Shown here: piece after piece, positions 60,595 through 64,000 of the stretch
How positions within the stretch are numbered: the stretch's first letter is position 1
How the letters are laid out: the number at the start of each line of letters is the position of its first letter
Source of the DNA: RGEC01 sp964626685
GTDB taxonomy: Bacteria > Bacteroidota > Bacteroidia > NS11-12g > UBA955
Length of the DNA stretch: 64,000 bases
Reading direction: 5' to 3'
Assembly: GCA_964626685.1 (NCBI GenBank)
Contig: CAZVJY010000004.1
Coordinates: 148,126 to 212,125 of the forward strand
Program-made: the position numbers and the translations under genes
Notes under the pieces: model-generated
Told to the model about the DNA's origin: nothing
Databases searched by the model: none
What the model saw: the letters and a program-made list of their open reading frames with translations, nothing else

Positions 60595-60873
60595 ATGGTT
60601 GAGATTCCATTGCATTTACCGGAACTGGAACAGAAGGTCGTTACAGATAAATCCTGGGCGGTGGTACTTTATAATGACGATGTTAATACGTTCGACTGGG
60701 TAATTGATTGTCTGGTCAACTATTGTGGTCATAATGAAATTCAAGCAGAACAGTGTGCATGGTTTGTGCATCATAAAGGAAAATATCCTGTTAAACATGG
60801 ATCCCTGGAAGATCTGATACCTATTTGCTCCGCACTTTGCGATCAGGGGTTGGCGGCTAAACTGGAACAGTAG
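60595..60873 (+). CDS. clpS: ClpS-like Clp protease adaptor
   Basis: 92 residues. V-V-L-Y-N-D-D-V-N-T-F-D-W-V-I matches the ClpS N-D-D-x-T-T-x-x-W/F-V motif for N-degron recognition and ClpA/ClpC docking; A-E-Q-C-A-W-F-V-H-H-K-G-K matches the following helix. It lacks a following clpA here. The substrate-binding residues look conserved but the ATPase partner is elsewhere. Confidence 0.9.
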   Translation: MVEIPLHLPELEQKVVTDKSWAVVLYNDDVNTFDWVIDCLVNYCGHNEIQAEQCAWFVHHKGKYPVKHGSLEDLIPICSALCDQGLAAKLEQ

Positions 60874-60874
60874 A

Positions 60875-61573
60875 ATGAATAAAGTTTTTTCAAATGCCAA
60901 AGAGGCAATACACGATATTGCAGATGGGGATGTACTCATGCTGGGAGGTTTTGGTCTCTGCGGAATCCCAGAAAACAGCATTTCAGCTCTTGTAGAAAAG
61001 GGCGTTAAAGGACTGACTTGCATATCAAACAACGCCGGGGTAGATGACTTTGGTATTGGACTGATGCTTAATAACCGGCAGGTTAGGAAAATGATCAGTT
61101 CGTATGTAGGAGAAAATGAAGAGTTCGAGAGACAGCTATTATCCGGAGAATTGGAAGTTGAACTCATTCCTCAGGGAACACTGGCAGAAAGATGCCGTGC
61201 AGCAGGTGCAGGTATACCTGCATTTTATACCCCAGCCGGTGTTGGAACTGAGGTAGCTGAAGGCAAAGAAACAAGGATGTTCAACGGCAAGACCTATCTC
61301 ATGGAACTGGCATTTGATGCAAAGTTTGCCATTGTTAAGGCATGGAAAGGGGATACCCATGGGAATCTAATTTACAGGGAAACTGCCCGGAATTTCAATC
61401 CAATGATGGCAACGGCGGGTAAGATTACCATTGCAGAAGTTGAGGAGTTGGTGCCGGCAGGGGAGCTGGATCCTGATCAGATACATACACCTGGAATCTT
61501 TGTGAACAGAATTTTTCAAGGTGTAAACTACGAAAAACGCATAGAGCAAAGAACTACCCGCCCCCGCAAATGA
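60875..61573 (+). CDS. scoA: 3-oxoacid CoA-transferase subunit A
   Basis: Alpha-type chain (232 residues) of a succinyl-CoA:3-ketoacid CoA-transferase. The Gly-rich L-M-L-G-G-F-G-L-C-G-I-P-E near residue 22 and the Y-T-P-A-G-V-G-T and R-M-F-N-G-K-T-Y blocks are typical. The catalytic Glu sits in the B chain, which is not next to it; rdgB starts inside the stop (four-base overlap). It starts one base after the clpS stop. Activity requires the B subunit elsewhere. Confidence 0.93.
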   Translation: MNKVFSNAKEAIHDIADGDVLMLGGFGLCGIPENSISALVEKGVKGLTCISNNAGVDDFGIGLMLNNRQVRKMISSYVGENEEFERQLLSGELEVELIPQGTLAERCRAAGAGIPAFYTPAGVGTEVAEGKETRMFNGKTYLMELAFDAKFAIVKAWKGDTHGNLIYRETARNFNPMMATAGKITIAEVEELVPAGELDPDQIHTPGIFVNRIFQGVNYEKRIEQRTTRPRK

Positions 61574-62157
61574 GACCATCCTGGGTTTTTGCCTCAAACA
61601 ACAAACACAAACTGGAGGAAGTTCGTGAAATACTCGGTGCGTATGTCAAAATCCTGTCGCTTAATGATATCCGTTGCAGTGTGAATCCGGATGAAACAGG
61701 AGACTCGTTTGCTGAAAACGCTTTGATTAAATGCAAAGCAGTTGCGGATTTTACATCCTTGCCTGTTCTAGCAGATGATTCTGGTCTTGCGGTTTTGGCA
61801 CTCAGCGGACAACCCGGCGTAAAGAGTGCAAGATATGCAGGGGAGAACGCATCCGACAATGACAATATGCTCAAGCTATTAAGGGAAATGAAGCAAGAAG
61901 AGGATCGGCGCGCACAGTTTTGGTCCTGTCTGTGTTTATATGGTTATCGAGCAGAGCCTTTGTATTTTGAAGGTGTATTGAATGGACATATCATTGGTGA
62001 GCCAAAGGGGCAGGAGGGATTTGGATACGATCCAGTATTTGTGCCCGATGGCCATGAATTGACTTTTGCGCAACTGGGATTGGAATTGAAAAATACAATA
62101 AGCCACAGGCGTATTGCGCTAAACAAACTTCTTGCTTCGGGTGTTTTCAGTATATGA
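61570..62157 (+). CDS. rdgB: RdgB/HAM1 family non-canonical purine NTP pyrophosphatase
   Basis: Removes ITP, dITP and XTP from the nucleotide pool. The 195 residues have the N-terminal A-S-N-N-K-H-K-L-E-E-V, the metal site A-D-D-S-G-L and the S-H-R-R-I-A-L at the end. ATGA overlaps join it both to scoA upstream and to the queA-like gene downstream. Confidence 0.95.
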   Translation: MRPSWVFASNNKHKLEEVREILGAYVKILSLNDIRCSVNPDETGDSFAENALIKCKAVADFTSLPVLADDSGLAVLALSGQPGVKSARYAGENASDNDNMLKLLREMKQEEDRRAQFWSCLCLYGYRAEPLYFEGVLNGHIIGEPKGQEGFGYDPVFVPDGHELTFAQLGLELKNTISHRRIALNKLLASGVFSI

Positions 62158-63332
62158 CACACATTCCTCCATTCGCTTTTCAACATCTACAATACGAGCT
62201 TCCTGATCATCGAATAGCCAGTTTCCCGCTTGCGGAGCGCGACCAATCGAAACTTCTGTATTATAAGGAGTCACAAATTACAGATTACCACTTTTATAAT
62301 ATCAGTAGTTTAATTCCTTCGGGCAGCCTGCTGGTGGGCAATAATACCAAGGTAATCCCTGCACGCCTGGTTTTTCCAAAAGATGCTGGATCTGCCATAG
62401 AATTGTTTTTGCTAACACCTCTGTCCGCGGATTGGACTGTTTGGGAAGTAATGGTGGGTAACCGACGGAAATTCAAGGAAGGACAGCAGTTGTCCTTGTT
62501 GAATAGCGATTACCCTGGCATTCAATTGACAGCAACCTGGCAAGAAAGGGAAAGAAATACAGTAAAACTGCAGGTTTCCTCTCCCTACTCCATACCTGAG
62601 GCACTTGAAATTTTTGGACATGTACCGCTGCCCCCTTATATAAAAAGGGAAATGACCATTGAGGACCGTGAAAGATACCAGACAGTTTTTGCTGAGGTGG
62701 CGGGCGCTGTAGCGGCGCCTACGGCTTCCCTGCATTTTACGGAGAGGGTGTTGAAGAATCTTGACGCTGCTGGTGTTAAAAGAAGCTATCTCACCCTGCA
62801 TGTAGGTGCCGGAACCTTTAAACCGGTAAAAACCGAACTGGCTTCAGAGCATGAAATGCACCGTGAACAGTTTTTTATCACCTCGGAATTGTTAGCAGAA
62901 ATAAGTTCACACCTGGAATCAGGAAGTTTAATTGTTGCGTCAGGAACAACGTCCATGCGTGTTCTTGAGAGTCTTTACTATATAGGTGCCGGAATAAGTC
63001 TGGGTTTAAATAATCCTGAAGAAATTGCTGCAGACGCTGGATTTGACCCTAAATTCAACAAAATCGGTTTCATGGAAGCAATGCATGCGTTGCGTCATTA
63101 TGTTGATACGCTTGGTGGATCTTTGGGCGGTAATACCTCCATTTTTATTCTGCCGGGTTTTGATTTTAAAGTGTGCGGCGGACTGGTTACCAACTTTCAT
63201 CAGCCAGGATCCACGCTTATGGCTCTGGTATCAGCATTTGTTGGCGAAGAATGGAGGAATATTTATGATCATGCATTGGATACAGAATACCGCTTTCTGA
63301 GCTACGGAGATTCATCTCTGTTGATTAGGTAA
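62154..63332 (+). CDS. queA: S-adenosylmethionine:tRNA ribosyltransferase-isomerase (QueA family)
   Basis: Transfers the ribosyl part of SAM to 7-aminomethyl-7-deazaguanine in tRNA to give epoxyqueuosine. The family blocks are N-N-T-K-V-I-P-A-R-L, L-P-P-Y-I-K-R, A-A-P-T-A-S-L-H-F, H-V-G-A-G-T-F-K-P-V, G-T-T-S-M-R-V-L-E-S and T-N-F-H-Q-P-G-S-T-L-M. At 392 residues it is about 45 longer than E. coli QueA and has an altered F-Q-H-L-Q-Y-E-L-P N-terminus, so it may be the second, longer paralogue found in some Bacteroidota. No terminator is visible before the rRNA promoters. Confidence 0.9.
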   Translation: MTHIPPFAFQHLQYELPDHRIASFPLAERDQSKLLYYKESQITDYHFYNISSLIPSGSLLVGNNTKVIPARLVFPKDAGSAIELFLLTPLSADWTVWEVMVGNRRKFKEGQQLSLLNSDYPGIQLTATWQERERNTVKLQVSSPYSIPEALEIFGHVPLPPYIKREMTIEDRERYQTVFAEVAGAVAAPTASLHFTERVLKNLDAAGVKRSYLTLHVGAGTFKPVKTELASEHEMHREQFFITSELLAEISSHLESGSLIVASGTTSMRVLESLYYIGAGISLGLNNPEEIAADAGFDPKFNKIGFMEAMHALRHYVDTLGGSLGGNTSIFILPGFDFKVCGGLVTNFHQPGSTLMALVSAFVGEEWRNIYDHALDTEYRFLSYGDSSLLIR

Positions 63333-63414
63333 GTTTTATTTGCTTGTCAGTATTGGGTTTCAGCGGTTTTTTTCGATTTTTTGAAAAGAAAATGAAAAAA
63401 GATTGCATCAATAG

Positions 63415-63444
63415 TTGCAAGTATGAAAAATCTTCGTACCTTTG
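63415..63444 (+). promoter_or_regulatory. rRNA promoter P1
   Basis: TTG at 63415 and TACCTTTG at 63437-63444, 19 bases apart, a perfect Bacteroidota promoter. It is followed by GCACCCCGTTC, nearly the same as after P2. Confidence 0.8.
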
Positions 63445-63509
63445 CACCCCGTTCTGGAACAAACAGCTACAAAAAGCGAAAGCAGTTCAAAAAATATTTT
63501 AAATTTTTC

Positions 63510-63539
63510 TTGACTTTTAAAATATTAGTTGTACCTTTG
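63510..63539 (+). promoter_or_regulatory. rRNA promoter P2
   Basis: TTG at 63510 and TACCTTTG at 63532-63539, again 19 bases apart. Both -7 boxes are identical and 95 bases apart. Confidence 0.82.
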
Positions 63540-63596
63540 CAGCCCCGTTCGGGAAACAAAACAGAAATAAATCAGCCACCAGGTTGAATTTATAAA

Positions 63597-63608
63597 GTTC
63601 TTTGAAAG
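63597..63608 (+). promoter_or_regulatory. boxA-like antitermination site in the rRNA leader
   Basis: GTTCTTTGAAAG resembles the E. coli boxA TGCTCTTTAACAA and the leader sequences of other Bacteroidota rRNA operons. NusB and S10 would bind here. Confidence 0.5.
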
Positions 63609-63669
63609 ATTGGTAAGGAATAGCGAGTCGCCCAAATACTTTGGGAAAGTCGGGAATCAAACATCTTTT

Positions 63670-64000
<331 letters not shown>

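Larger units (their letters stand above)
63333..63669 (+). other. rRNA promoter and leader region
   Basis: 337 bases without a gene between queA and 16S. It contains both promoters, an A/T-rich tract and the boxA-like site; I see no terminator for the upstream gene set and no small ORF of note. Confidence 0.7.

Overview
The window is chromosomal DNA from a member of the Bacteroidota. Four things point there: promoters of the form TAnnTTTG, often with a TTG about 19-20 bases upstream; A-rich, mostly Shine-Dalgarno-free translation starts; type IX secretion (T9SS) genes (PorQ and a cargo protein with a C-terminal sorting domain), together with an S46 dipeptidyl-peptidase and a SusC-era style TonB receptor; and the 5' end of a 16S rRNA gene whose opening resembles Chitinophagales-like relatives. 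The 16S fragment is too short for a firm order-level call.

Layout. 1-4.4 kb: end of an SRPBCC gene, an overlapping pterin pair (PTPS-like synthase and FolE), two secreted or outer-membrane proteins and tRNA-His. 4.4-8.8 kb: a tightly packed glycosyltransferase / AsnB-type amidotransferase / flippase module. 8.8-22.7 kb: housekeeping genes in many short divergent pairs (PPTase / WD40, CvfB-like / Dcd, pirin / GlyS-Pgk, DPM1-like / GmhB, RibF-M23 / PorQ-Cmk, TpiA). 22.7-36 kb: a 1516-residue exported protein of unknown function, TruA and a thiolase, a heme/hemoglobin-type TonB receptor, YebC, a DUF1573 protein and an LTA-synthase-like membrane phosphotransferase. 36.1-53.1 kb: 32 co-directional genes forming a merged str-S10-spc-alpha cluster (rpsL to rplQ), including fusA, secY, infA and rpoA. 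53.2-63.3 kb: thioredoxin/rhodanese pair, S46 peptidase, TerC, CarA, enolase, PlsY, ClpS, an orphan CoA-transferase A subunit, RdgB and a QueA-family enzyme. 63.4-64 kb: two tandem rRNA promoters, a boxA-like leader and the first part of 16S rRNA.

Most genes are core metabolism or translation, and I found no CRISPR array, insertion sequence, prophage or defence island. The less ordinary material is regulatory and organisational: many promoters lie only 4-8 bases from the start codon, implying leaderless or nearly leaderless mRNAs; one divergent pair shares its start codons within a single CATG; rpsL carries a strong Shine-Dalgarno in an otherwise SD-poor genome; and a glycosyltransferase frame continues upstream of any canonical start. 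The best candidate for unknown biology is the 1516-residue exported protein, followed by the glycan module. All domain calls are from reading the sequence; no database search was run.
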